From Bacillota bacterium (lineage in GTDB: Bacteria > Bacillota > Clostridia > Acetivibrionales > DSM-2933), in the NCBI GenBank assembly GCA_030705945.1, contig JAUZPS010000256.1:1-6911 (forward strand): DNA of 6,911 nucleotides. The letters run 5' to 3'. Numbering within the stretch: the first letter of the stretch is position 1; the number at the start of each line of letters is the position of its first letter. Made by a program: the position numbers and the translations under genes. This document shows positions 1-6,684 of this stretch, in pieces. The notes beneath the pieces are model-generated. The model was not told the DNA's origin and searched no databases. It saw only the letters and a list, made by a program, of their open reading frames with translations.

Positions 1-1
1 C

Positions 2-874
2 TTAGTTTCTAGTGATTTTGTGGTTTTACCGGCTATTAATAGTATGACAGGAGCAAGTGGAAGGCAAAGGGCAGATCGAGGTTTTATTGTAAATTTAAAA
101 ATTCTGATTCCTCCACTCCCTACCCAACAAAAAATTGCTGATATACTTTCTGCCTATGATGACCTAATAGAAAATAATAATAGCAGAATTGAACTTTTAG
201 AAAAAGTGGCACAGAACCTATATAAAGAATGGTTTGCGAGGTTTAGATTTCCGAATTACAAAGAAACAAAGTTTGAGAATGGCTTGCCACTAGGGTGGAA
301 GATATTTAAATTATCAGAACTTGTAGAAACCCAGTATGGATATACTGCAAGTGCAGAAAGTGAAAATGGTGGTCCCAAGTTTTTAAGGATTACTGATATT
401 GCGCAAAAAAATTTGAATTGGGGTAATGTGCCTTACTGTAAGATTGAAGAAAAAGAACTTTTAAAGTATTTACTGGAAGAAGGAGATATTCTTGTAGCCA
501 GAACAGGTGCTACAGTTGGATATGCAAAAAGGATTAATAAAAATTCTCCGCAAGCAATATTTGCTTCATTCCTTGTAAGATTGAAGCCTAAAAATAAAAA
601 GTTAGGCTTAATGATTGGGATGGTTGTTGAATCTGAACAATATAAGAGTTTTATACAAGCTATTGCAACTGGTGCAGCTCAACCACAAGCAAATGCACAA
701 CTTTTAACCTTATTTTCAATGATTGTTCCAGATGACAATCTTGTTAATAGTTTTAATAGCATTGTTGAACCAATAAATGATCAGATTGAGAATTTATTAA
801 TGAAAAATCGTAACCTCATCAAACAACGAGACTTACTTCTCCCACGCCTTATGAGCGGAAAACTGGAGGTGTAA
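2..874 (+). CDS. hsdS: Type I restriction-modification specificity subunit HsdS, 3' part (5' end outside window)
   Basis: HsdS is the DNA-recognition subunit of the type I restriction-modification complex (with HsdM and HsdR) and sets the bipartite target through two target recognition domains (TRDs) separated by conserved helices. The frame is open to the left edge, so the gene starts upstream. The GTG at 20 is internal, since the visible codons before it (reading LVSSDF) fit the end of TRD1. Numbering from that GTG: end of TRD1 to about 30; central conserved helix about 34-80, with PLPTQQKIADILSAYDDLIE; TRD2 about 82-235, opening with LPLGWK and holding the typical GDILVARTGATVG; C-terminal conserved helix about 240-284, ending in RDLLLPRLMSGKLEV. 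The paired PLPxQQKIA-type and C-terminal repeats are the family signature. No frameshift is seen in the visible part. The stop lies 2 nt before the next gene, so the two are co-transcribed. hsdM is expected just upstream (inference). Confidence 0.95.
   Translation, partial: LVSSDFVVLPAINSMTGASGRQRADRGFIVNLKILIPPLPTQQKIADILSAYDDLIENNNSRIELLEKVAQNLYKEWFARFRFPNYKETKFENGLPLGWKIFKLSELVETQYGYTASAESENGGPKFLRITDIAQKNLNWGNVPYCKIEEKELLKYLLEEGDILVARTGATVGYAKRINKNSPQAIFASFLVRLKPKNKKLGLMIGMVVESEQYKSFIQAIATGAAQPQANAQLLTLFSMIVPDDNLVNSFNSIVEPINDQIENLLMKNRNLIKQRDLLLPRLMSGKLEV
865..871 (+). promoter_or_regulatory. Ribosome binding site of rhuM, inside the end of hsdS
   Basis: GGAGGTG covers the last codons of hsdS and lies 5-7 nt before the ATG at 877. 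The upstream stop and downstream start are 2 nt apart, so translation of the rhuM-family gene is probably coupled to that of hsdS. Confidence 0.8.
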
Positions 875-876
875 CA

Positions 877-1881
877 ATGGCTGAAATAATTGAAAATAGA
901 ATAATCCTCTATACATCTTCTGAAGGAAAAACTTCGGTTAATGTTGTATTTAAAGAAGAAACATTTTGGCTGACACAAAAAGCCTTGGCTGAGCTTTTTG
1001 GAGTTGATAGAACAGTAATCACTAAGCACTTGAAAAATATATTTTCAGAAAGCGAACTTGAGGAAAATTCAGTATGTGCAATTTTTGCACATACTGCCCA
1101 AGACGGTAAAAACTATAATACAAAGTATTACAATCTCGATGCAATCATTGCCGTAGGCTATCGAGTGAATTCAAAAGAGGCTACGCGCTTTAGGAAATGG
1201 GCAACACAGACATTAAAAGAGTACATCATTAAAGGTTTTGCTATAAATGATGAAATGCTTAAAAACGGTAGAGCTTTTGGCAGGGACTATTTTGATGAAT
1301 TACTTGAAAAAATCAGAGAAATCAGGGCAAGCGAAAGAAGAGCTTACCAAAAGATAGCAGATGTTTTTGAACAGTGCAGTTACGATTATGACAAAAACAG
1401 TGAAACTACCAGGACGTTTTATGCTTTTGTTCAAAACAAGCTCCATTACGCAATAACGGGAAAAACAGCTGCAGAACTTATTGTTGAAAGGGTTAATTGT
1501 GAGCACCCGACAATGGGACTTACTAATTGGAAAAACTCTCCCGAGGGTAAAATTTTGAAAAGTGATATTACAATCGCTAAAAATTACTTGAATGAAAAAG
1601 AGCTTTCAAGGATGAACAGGATTGTTACGATGTTTATTGACTATGCAGAATTGCAGGCTGAAGATGGCATCCTAATGAGCATGCAGGATTGGGTAGATGA
1701 AACCGACAGGTTTTTAGCAAATAACCGTAGAAGGGTATTACAAGGAACTGGACAGGTAAGTCATGAATCAGCCGTAGATAAGGCGACAAAGGAATACGAG
1801 AAATTTAGAATCAAACAAGATGAAAGGTATATATCACAGTTTGACATCGAAATGGAAAAGTACCTAAAGGGCGGGGAATAA
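877..1881 (+). CDS. rhuM: RhuM family protein (Virulence_RhuM, COG3943 type) inside the type I operon
   Basis: This 334-residue protein has the full usual length and layout of the RhuM family, named after rhuM of Salmonella pathogenicity island 3. Its biochemical function is not established. Residues about 27-56 (FKEETFWLTQKALAELFGVD, then RTVITKHLKNIF) read as a helix-turn-helix-like DNA-binding segment. The family core follows: ELEENSVCAIFAHTAQDGK (60-78), YYNLDAIIAVGYRVNS (84-99) and FRKWATQTLKEY (105-116). The C-terminal half holds GKTAAELIVERV (195-206), NRIVTMFIDYAE (247-258) and a charged, probably helical tail. No Fic motif (HPFxxGN) is present, so this is not a RhuM-Fic/Doc fusion. 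There is no signal peptide or membrane segment, so the protein is predicted cytoplasmic. It lies between hsdS and hsdR, 2 nt and 24 nt from them, which implies co-expression. A regulatory or accessory role in the restriction system is inference only. A perfect 12-bp inverted repeat lies inside the gene at 1070-1096. Confidence 0.93.
   Translation: MAEIIENRIILYTSSEGKTSVNVVFKEETFWLTQKALAELFGVDRTVITKHLKNIFSESELEENSVCAIFAHTAQDGKNYNTKYYNLDAIIAVGYRVNSKEATRFRKWATQTLKEYIIKGFAINDEMLKNGRAFGRDYFDELLEKIREIRASERRAYQKIADVFEQCSYDYDKNSETTRTFYAFVQNKLHYAITGKTAAELIVERVNCEHPTMGLTNWKNSPEGKILKSDITIAKNYLNEKELSRMNRIVTMFIDYAELQAEDGILMSMQDWVDETDRFLANNRRRVLQGTGQVSHESAVDKATKEYEKFRIKQDERYISQFDIEMEKYLKGGE
1070..1096. repeat. 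Perfect inverted repeat (12-bp arms, 3-nt spacer) inside rhuM
   Basis: CAGTATGTGCAA (1070-1081) and TTGCACATACTG (1085-1096) are exact reverse complements around a TTT spacer. The stretch encodes SVCAIFAHT, part of the conserved core of the family. The RNA could form a strong hairpin, and on DNA this could be a dimer-binding site. Its role is unknown. Confidence 0.9.
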
Positions 1882-1891
1882 ATAGTAACTT

Positions 1892-1897
1892 AGGGGG
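1892..1897 (+). promoter_or_regulatory. Ribosome binding site of hsdR
   Basis: AGGGGG ends 8 nt before the ATG at 1906, in the 24-nt gap after rhuM. It supports that ATG as the start of hsdR. Confidence 0.75.
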
Positions 1898-1905
1898 CAG
1901 ACATT

Positions 1906-4900
1906 ATGGCAAAGATTATAACTGAAGATATGATTGAAAAGGCCGTGATTGAGGTGTTAACTTCACAACAGCACGGATTTTCACACTTTAACTGCTTTAC
2001 CAAGGACCCGGAAGATTTGAATGACGGAACCGGTCGTTCAAATAAAAGGCAGGTTGTGCTTTATGACATCCTCATTAAGCAGCTTCAGATTATCAACCCC
2101 CAGATCCCTTTTGAAACCTTGGAGAATGTTGCAAAATCCCTTCTGAATACTCATTCCTCAGCAGAGCTTATGGCAGTAAACTACGAGAACTATAATAAAA
2201 TTAGAAATAAAATTGAAGTAGAGTTTCAAAAGAACGGCAGGAAGGAAACGGACTATGTAAAACTTGTTGATTTCAGTCCTGAAAACACATCAAAAAATAT
2301 ATTTACCGTATGTTCCCAAATGTGGATAAAGGGTGAAACCTATTTCAGAAGACCTGATCTTATAATATTTATAAATGGATTACCAATTGTTTTTATAGAG
2401 CTTAAGAATTCAGATATTAAAGTAAAAAATGCATATGACAAGAATTTAATCGATTATTTAAGAGATATTCCCCAACTGTTCTTTTTTAATCAAATTTGCG
2501 TGCTGTCAAATGGAATTGAAACAAGGCTTGGTAGTTTTAAGGCAGACTATGAGCACTTTTTCGAGTGGTTGAAGATTGATGATGAAAAGGAAAAGCCTGA
2601 CAGAAAGCAGATAAAAGCTGAAGGGGTAAGCCTTTTGTATTTTGCAAAGGGGCTCCTCAAAAAAGAAAACTTACTTGACTATATTGAAAATTTCATTTTG
2701 TTTGAAAACAAAATGATTAAAATAATTGCAAAAAATCATCAGTTTTTAGGTGTGAACTCGGCAATTGAAACATTTAAAAAGAGAGATAAACTGAGTGGTA
2801 AGCTGGGTGTTTTCTGGCATACCCAGGGTAGCGGAAAAAGCTACTCAATGGTTATGTTTGTGAGAAAGATCAAACGGAAGTTTGAAGGAAATTTTACATT
2901 TTTAATTATTACCGACAGAGACGACCTGGATGGGCAAATTTACAAAAACTTTTTGAGAACTGGTGTAATATCAGAAAAAGAGGAAGTACGACCTAAAAAC
3001 AGTACCCAGCTTAGGGAGTATTTGCAAACAAATAAATCAATTATTTTCACTCTGATTCACAAGTTTAGATACGATAAAGGCAGGAAATATCCCCTTCTTT
3101 CAGAGCGGGATGATATTATTGTTATTGTAGATGAAGCACATAGGACTCAGTATAAGGATTTGGCGGAAAATATGAGGGCAGGGCTCATAAATGCGCAATT
3201 TATTGCTTTTACAGGTACACCCCTGCTTGGAAATAAGCGATTAACTAATGCCTGGTTTGGGGATTATGTGAGCGAATATAATTTTGCCCAGTCAATAGAG
3301 GACGGAGCAACAGTGCCGCTTTTTTATTCAAAAAGAGTTCCTACTGTGGATATTATAAATATCAATCTGGATGATGATTTTGCAGACATTATTGAATCTG
3401 AAGAGCTTACTGAAGAAGAGCAAAAACGCCTTGAGAGACAATACAGCCATGAGATGGAAGTCCTAAAACGCGATGACAGATTGGAAGCTGTAGCAAAAGA
3501 CATTGTCTACCATTTTCCGAGAAGAGGTTTTTTAGGCAAGGGAATGGTGGTTTCAGTCGACAAATTTACGGCAGTCAAAATGTATGATAAGGTTCAATAT
3601 CATTGGAGTGAAGAAATAAAAAGGCTAAACAGGGAAATTGCAAGGGAAGCAGATGAATTAAAAAGACTTTCCATGAAGAAGATTGTGGATTATATGCGTT
3701 CGGTGGAAATGGCTGTGGTGGTAAGTGCAGAAGATGGAGAAGAAGAAAAGTTCTCAAAACAGGGACTCAATATAAAAATACACAGGGACCGGATGAATGC
3801 CATAGATGAGAATGGATTTGACATTGAGGATCATTTTAAAGACCCAACCCATAACCTTTCCCTTGTGTTTGTTTGCTCCATGTGGCTGACAGGATTTGAT
3901 GTACCCTGTGTGTCAACAATTTACCTTGACAAGCCAATGAAGGGACATACTCTGATGCAGGCTATTGCAAGAGCCAACAGGGTTGCTCCCGGTAAAACAA
4001 GCGGTTTGGTTGTCGATTATCTTAATATATTCAAATATATGAAAAAAGCTCTGGGATTGTATGCTGTTTCAGAGAATGAAGAAGAAATGCCGGTAAAAGA
4101 CATGGATAATTTAATTGAACTTATTGATAAAACCCTGTTTGAAGCAGAAACCTTCTGTAGGTCAATTGGGATAAATTTGAAGACTGTTTTGGATGCTGAT
4201 GATACATTTAAGAATTTAGGATGTTTTAATGAGTTCGCCAATATTATTCTAGGGAATGATGAAAATAAAAACCAGTTTAAAGTTTATTCAAATCTTGCAG
4301 AAAGCCTGTATGAGGCAAGTAAACCCGAGATTTTCACAACAGCGTGGGATAACCCTTTATTGAAAATTATTTTATATCTCAGAGGGATTATTGACGGGAC
4401 AATACGCGAGGAAAGAGTAGAAAACGCAAGGGCAAGAATAAATATACTTCTTGACCAAAGCGTTGAAGCAAAGGGATTAAGGGAATCAAGCGCCGAGTAT
4501 GCTATTGTCAAAGCCAAAGTGATTGATCTTTCAAAGCTTGATGTTGATAAAATCAGAGAACAATTTAAGAAAACACCCTATAAGAATATTGAAATAACTG
4601 ATCTTAGGATGTTTATAGAAGAAAAGCTCGAAGCAATGCTAAATATTAATGTGACCCGTTCAAAATTCTCCGATATGTATAAGAGTATTATAGATCGATA
4701 TAATTCCGGTGGATCCGAGAATGAAGATTTCTATGAAGAGCTTTTGAAGTTTGTTGAAAAAATGCAGGAGGAAGAAGAAAGGCATATTAGAGAAAATCTG
4801 TCGGAGGAAGAGCTTGAGTTATTTGATCTACTTAAAAAGGATAAACTTACAAAGACTGAAGAACAGCAGGTAAAGCTTTCTGCTAAAAAGCTGTTTGAGA

Positions 4901-5109
4901 CATTGACTGAAAAGAAGAATAATTTACTAATAGTTGACTGGTATAAGGATGAACAACCTAAATTGAAGGTACAATCTATGATTCAGGATGTTCTGGATAA
5001 GACGCTGCCGCAAAGTTATGACAGGGTTATTTTCAAGCAAAAGCTGGATGTGGTTTTCAACCATATTGTTGATAGAGCTATGACAGGGTATGGCTATATT
5101 GCAAGCTAG
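1906..5109 (+). CDS. hsdR: Type I restriction enzyme HsdR (endonuclease and DNA translocase subunit)
   Basis: HsdR is the motor and nuclease subunit of the type I complex: it pumps DNA with ATP and cuts it far from unmethylated target sites. The 1067 residues match the usual length. The N-terminal nuclease domain carries a PD-(D/E)xK core: D151 in RRPDLIIF, with E165 and K167 in FIELKN. The SF2 helicase motor follows: Walker A HTQGSGKS (305-312), motif II DEAH (409-412), motif III FTGTP (435-439), motif V MWLTGFDVP (659-667) and motif VI QAIARANR (685-692). The C-terminal part, about 720-1067, is helical and charged and ends in the LPxSYD...K...V..HIVDRA region typical of HsdR tails, which bind the methylase core. 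All catalytic residues that can be checked are present, so the enzyme looks functional. It is the last gene of the operon. An AT-rich inverted repeat lies at 2693-2716. Confidence 0.97.
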   Translation: MAKIITEDMIEKAVIEVLTSQQHGFSHFNCFTKDPEDLNDGTGRSNKRQVVLYDILIKQLQIINPQIPFETLENVAKSLLNTHSSAELMAVNYENYNKIRNKIEVEFQKNGRKETDYVKLVDFSPENTSKNIFTVCSQMWIKGETYFRRPDLIIFINGLPIVFIELKNSDIKVKNAYDKNLIDYLRDIPQLFFFNQICVLSNGIETRLGSFKADYEHFFEWLKIDDEKEKPDRKQIKAEGVSLLYFAKGLLKKENLLDYIENFILFENKMIKIIAKNHQFLGVNSAIETFKKRDKLSGKLGVFWHTQGSGKSYSMVMFVRKIKRKFEGNFTFLIITDRDDLDGQIYKNFLRTGVISEKEEVRPKNSTQLREYLQTNKSIIFTLIHKFRYDKGRKYPLLSERDDIIVIVDEAHRTQYKDLAENMRAGLINAQFIAFTGTPLLGNKRLTNAWFGDYVSEYNFAQSIEDGATVPLFYSKRVPTVDIININLDDDFADIIESEELTEEEQKRLERQYSHEMEVLKRDDRLEAVAKDIVYHFPRRGFLGKGMVVSVDKFTAVKMYDKVQYHWSEEIKRLNREIAREADELKRLSMKKIVDYMRSVEMAVVVSAEDGEEEKFSKQGLNIKIHRDRMNAIDENGFDIEDHFKDPTHNLSLVFVCSMWLTGFDVPCVSTIYLDKPMKGHTLMQAIARANRVAPGKTSGLVVDYLNIFKYMKKALGLYAVSENEEEMPVKDMDNLIELIDKTLFEAETFCRSIGINLKTVLDADDTFKNLGCFNEFANIILGNDENKNQFKVYSNLAESLYEASKPEIFTTAWDNPLLKIILYLRGIIDGTIREERVENARARINILLDQSVEAKGLRESSAEYAIVKAKVIDLSKLDVDKIREQFKKTPYKNIEITDLRMFIEEKLEAMLNINVTRSKFSDMYKSIIDRYNSGGSENEDFYEELLKFVEKMQEEEERHIRENLSEEELELFDLLKKDKLTKTEEQQVKLSAKKLFETLTEKKNNLLIVDWYKDEQPKLKVQSMIQDVLDKTLPQSYDRVIFKQKLDVVFNHIVDRAMTGYGYIAS
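2693..2716. repeat. Inverted repeat (11-bp arms, 2-nt spacer) inside hsdR
   Basis: TCATTTTGTTT (2693-2703) and AAACAAAATGA (2706-2716) are exact reverse complements separated by GA. The stretch encodes FILFENKM, between the nuclease domain and Walker A. It is AT-rich, so chance is more likely here than for the rhuM palindrome. Confidence 0.85.
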
Positions 5110-5225
5110 AAACTTGAATTGTTTAAAGAAGTCAGGGTGGAATTAAGAATTTTAGGACAAATTGTAAATAAAATGGATTATTGATAATAAATTATAAAGC
5201 TGAAGTTTAGCCAAACATAAGCTGA

Positions 5226-5239
5226 ACTCTGTGCAGAGT
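5226..5239. repeat. Short inverted repeat ACTCTG-TG-CAGAGT
   Basis: Six-bp arms (5226-5231 and 5234-5239) lie around a 2-nt centre and are flanked on both sides by the direct word GCTGAA (5221 and 5240). The size fits a small operator half-site pair, but no regulator or promoter can be tied to it. It is too short to rule out chance. Confidence 0.4.
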
Positions 5240-5302
5240 GCTGAAGGATTTATTTTACACTTAAATGCTGAAGAATATTGATAGATATAGAGGGTAATTA
5301 TC

Positions 5303-5356
5303 ATGAGCAGAAAAAAACAAAGAGTCAGATATGAGCTTGAACAAGGAATTTTTTGA
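5303..5356 (+). CDS. Possible 17-residue mini-ORF (MSRKKQRVRYELEQGIF)
   Basis: An ATG at 5303 lies 8 nt after a GAGGG (5290-5294), and the frame closes at TGA 5354-5356. The peptide is strongly basic at its N-terminus. The RBS and spacing are reasonable, but 17 codons is too short to judge coding potential, and no promoter was recognised for it. It could be a leader peptide, the surviving 5' end of a decayed gene, or chance. I do not recognise the sequence. Confidence 0.2.
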   Translation: MSRKKQRVRYELEQGIF

Positions 5357-5400
5357 AACTCCCTTATATAAAGTAAATAGGTAGGCTTTTTTTGATTAAG

Positions 5401-5429
5401 TTGAGTATTTCTCCTAAAATCTATATAAT
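5401..5429 (+). promoter_or_regulatory. Sigma-A-type promoter for the lipoprotein gene
   Basis: TTGAGT (5401-5406) is followed, after exactly 17 bp, by a perfect TATAAT (5424-5429). Transcription would start near 5436, giving a leader of about 24 nt that contains the AGGAGG site. The lipoprotein is therefore probably transcribed independently of the restriction operon. Confidence 0.65.
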
Positions 5430-5447
5430 TATTTTATGTAATTGAAT

Positions 5448-5453
5448 AGGAGG
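5448..5453 (+). promoter_or_regulatory. Ribosome binding site that decides the lipoprotein start
   Basis: AGGAGG lies 6 nt before the ATG at 5460. A longer in-frame reading from TTG at 5442 would place this site inside the coding sequence and add six residues (MNRRKL) before the signal peptide, so the ATG at 5460 is preferred. Confidence 0.85.
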
Positions 5454-5459
5454 AAACTA

Positions 5460-6353
5460 ATGAAAAAAACAACTATAGTATTAATATTAACCATTTCGTT
5501 TTTGGTAATTGCTGGATGTGGTGATCCAAAAGATGTTAATCAAGCAAACATTAAATCAATATCAACCAAAACAAATTCAACAGAAGCTGTTAAAGTCACA
5601 CCTATAAGTACACCTAAAATAAAAAATACATCAACTCCAATACCGAATAATAATGACTTTTTGAAAGTGTTGCCAGTCGGTAAATTTAAGGCCATTACAA
5701 TAAAAAGAACTTATAAATATCCGAATTCAAAAGTTGAGAAACAAGAAAAGATATTAGAAAACAAGTTCAGAAAGTGTATTGAGAATTCTGGATATGATAT
5801 AGTTGGCAAAAGCTTTTATAATAAAGATATAGCATTTAGAAATAATGTCATTTCTCCATTGAAACAACCAGTATCTTACTCAGATTCATTTAAGAATTAT
5901 ATATCAAATGATGAATTTCTTACTCTTATTCAACTATATAATTCTGCACAAGAAAGTTTTGTAAAAGATAAAACAATAGACCTTGAAATTAAGAAAAATA
6001 ATAATATAATCACAATTATCTCATCACCTAAAAGTACAAAGTATTTGGATAATATAACGATTGACAATTTAAATAATAAAACAATTATTGGTAAAGAAAC
6101 ATTGAATAGAATTGAAGAAGTATATAGTGATGGTTATGAAACAGCAATTTTGGGAATTGATAACACAAGAATTAAAATTAATAATGAAGAGTTAGAGCTG
6201 GTATCATCATGGAGTAAGATTGGTGGTACTAATTATCAAAAAATGTTTACTGTTTCAAAATTAACCGAATCAAAGAAGCCTGTTATTAGATATGTGTTCT
6301 ATGATTTTACAAAAAACGAATTTACAGAAGATATGATTTTAATTAACAGATAA
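5460..6353 (+). CDS. Predicted secreted lipoprotein of unknown function
   Basis: The 297-residue product starts with a lipoprotein signal peptide: MKKTT, a hydrophobic run (IVLILTISFLVIA), and a lipobox ending IAGC with the lipidated cysteine at residue 20. It should be anchored on the outer face of the cell membrane. Residues about 30-64 are a Ser/Thr/Asn/Pro-rich linker (for example TPISTPKIKNTSTPIP). The remaining roughly 230 residues look like one folded, Lys/Asn/Ile-rich domain with KYPNSKVEKQEKILENKFRK (about 86-105) near its start. I recognise no family or catalytic motif. The ATG at 5460 is chosen because AGGAGG precedes it by 6 nt. The gene has its own promoter and is AT-richer than the restriction genes, which suggests a separate origin. 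A decayed rhuM-like reading frame follows 15 nt after its stop and may have been co-transcribed. A link to restriction is not supported. Confidence 0.85.
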   Translation: MKKTTIVLILTISFLVIAGCGDPKDVNQANIKSISTKTNSTEAVKVTPISTPKIKNTSTPIPNNNDFLKVLPVGKFKAITIKRTYKYPNSKVEKQEKILENKFRKCIENSGYDIVGKSFYNKDIAFRNNVISPLKQPVSYSDSFKNYISNDEFLTLIQLYNSAQESFVKDKTIDLEIKKNNNIITIISSPKSTKYLDNITIDNLNNKTIIGKETLNRIEEVYSDGYETAILGIDNTRIKINNEELELVSSWSKIGGTNYQKMFTVSKLTESKKPVIRYVFYDFTKNEFTEDMILINR

Positions 6354-6357
6354 TTGT

Positions 6358-6362
6358 GAGGG
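6358..6362 (+). promoter_or_regulatory. Ribosome binding site of the rhuM-like remnant
   Basis: GAGGG lies 6 nt before the ATG at 6369 and 4 nt after the lipoprotein stop. It supports 6369 as the ancestral start of the broken rhuM-like gene. Confidence 0.55.
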
Positions 6363-6368
6363 TTTCGA

Positions 6369-6590
6369 ATGAAGACGGATAACGATAACGGAAAAAATTA
6401 TATTATATTCCACGGAGCAAGGAACTCAAAATGTAGATGTTTATTTTGCTGATGAAAATTTCTGGCTGACACAAAATCTATGGCTGAGCTTTTTGATACT
6501 GAATCAAACACTTTCACTTACCACTTGCAGGAGATATATAAAATTGAGGAGTTGGAAGACACTTGTGACATTGAGAATTTTATTCTTTAA
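6369..6590 (+). pseudogene. Broken N-terminal part of a second RhuM-family gene (two frameshifts, truncated)
   Basis: Read with two one-base corrections, this segment gives MKTDNDNG, KIILYSTEQGTQNVDVYF, ADENFWLTQKSMAELFDTES, then NTFTYHLQEIYKIEELEDTC. This aligns with residues 8 to about 66 of the complete RhuM protein at 877-1881 (RIILYTSSEG, FWLTQKALAELF, HLKNIF, ELEEN). The start codon and 3' part are in one frame, while the middle (about 6398-6476) is in another. The first shift fits one extra A in the six-A run 6392-6397. The second fits one missing A in 6473-6476, where the intact gene has CACAAAAAG and this copy CACAAAAT. The two changes restore the frame, but the uncorrected frame hits stops at 6450-6455. 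Homology ends by about 6590, where a stop and unrelated sequence follow, so about three quarters of the protein is missing. A sequencing artefact in the A-runs could explain the shifts but not the truncation. Confidence 0.8.
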
Positions 6591-6684
6591 AAAGACCGAT
6601 AGCTTTGAAGATGTGGCACAAGTCTATGTCGGAGGCGACCCTTCCCAGTTCCTCGGGCTTTGTTTTTAAGTATAGAAGAAACAT
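6580..6684 (-). pseudogene. Possible minus-strand protein remnant in a GC-rich patch
   Basis: Between about 6595 and 6662 the base composition rises to about 54% GC by my count, unlike the AT-rich flanks. On the minus strand, an ATG at 6684 opens a 34-codon frame ending at the TAA complementary to 6580-6582. It contains KTKPEELGRVASDIDLCHIF and ends AIGLFKE. The residue pattern looks more natural than either plus-strand reading of the patch, so this could be the C-terminus of a gene carried in by an insertion, perhaps a transposase. I cannot name the family, and the rest of such a gene is absent. It could also be chance. Confidence 0.25.

Larger units (their letters stand above)
5110..5400. 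other. Intergenic region after hsdR, no convincing gene
   Basis: About 290 bp separate the hsdR stop from the lipoprotein promoter. All long frames are closed by stops. I see no rho-independent terminator with a GC-rich stem directly after hsdR. A T-run near 5387-5394 follows GGTAGGC, which has no matching upstream arm. The region holds a 6-bp-arm inverted repeat (5226-5239), four GCTGAA words (5199, 5221, 5240, 5267) and a 17-codon mini-ORF (5303-5356). It may be remnant sequence from a lost gene. Confidence 0.6.

Noticed and set aside
20..22. GTG at 20 as the real start of hsdS
   Set aside because: The frame is open upstream to the edge, and the sequence begins in the late part of the first target recognition domain. 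A normal HsdS is much longer.
877..1881. RhuM-Fic/Doc toxin fusion
   Set aside because: No HxFx(D/A)GN-type motif occurs anywhere in the protein. The C-terminal half is ordinary RhuM sequence.
781..4517. Minus-strand frames of 60-82 codons opposite hsdS, rhuM and hsdR
   Set aside because: They are antisense shadows of well-supported genes, with no RBS support and no recognisable domains.
5442..5459. TTG at 5442 as the lipoprotein start
   Set aside because: It would place the AGGAGG site inside the coding sequence and add a charged extension before a canonical MKKT signal peptide. ATG 5460 fits better.
6392..6476. Programmed ribosomal frameshifting in the rhuM-like remnant
   Set aside because: Two separate recoding events would be needed, no stimulatory structure or internal SD was seen, and the gene is truncated downstream anyway. 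Decay or sequence error is simpler.
6630..6667. Rho-independent terminator in the GC-rich patch (GAGG/CCTC followed by a T-rich run)
   Set aside because: The stem is only 4 bp with a loop of about 15 nt, and the T-run is separated from it by GGGCTTTG. Too weak to call.
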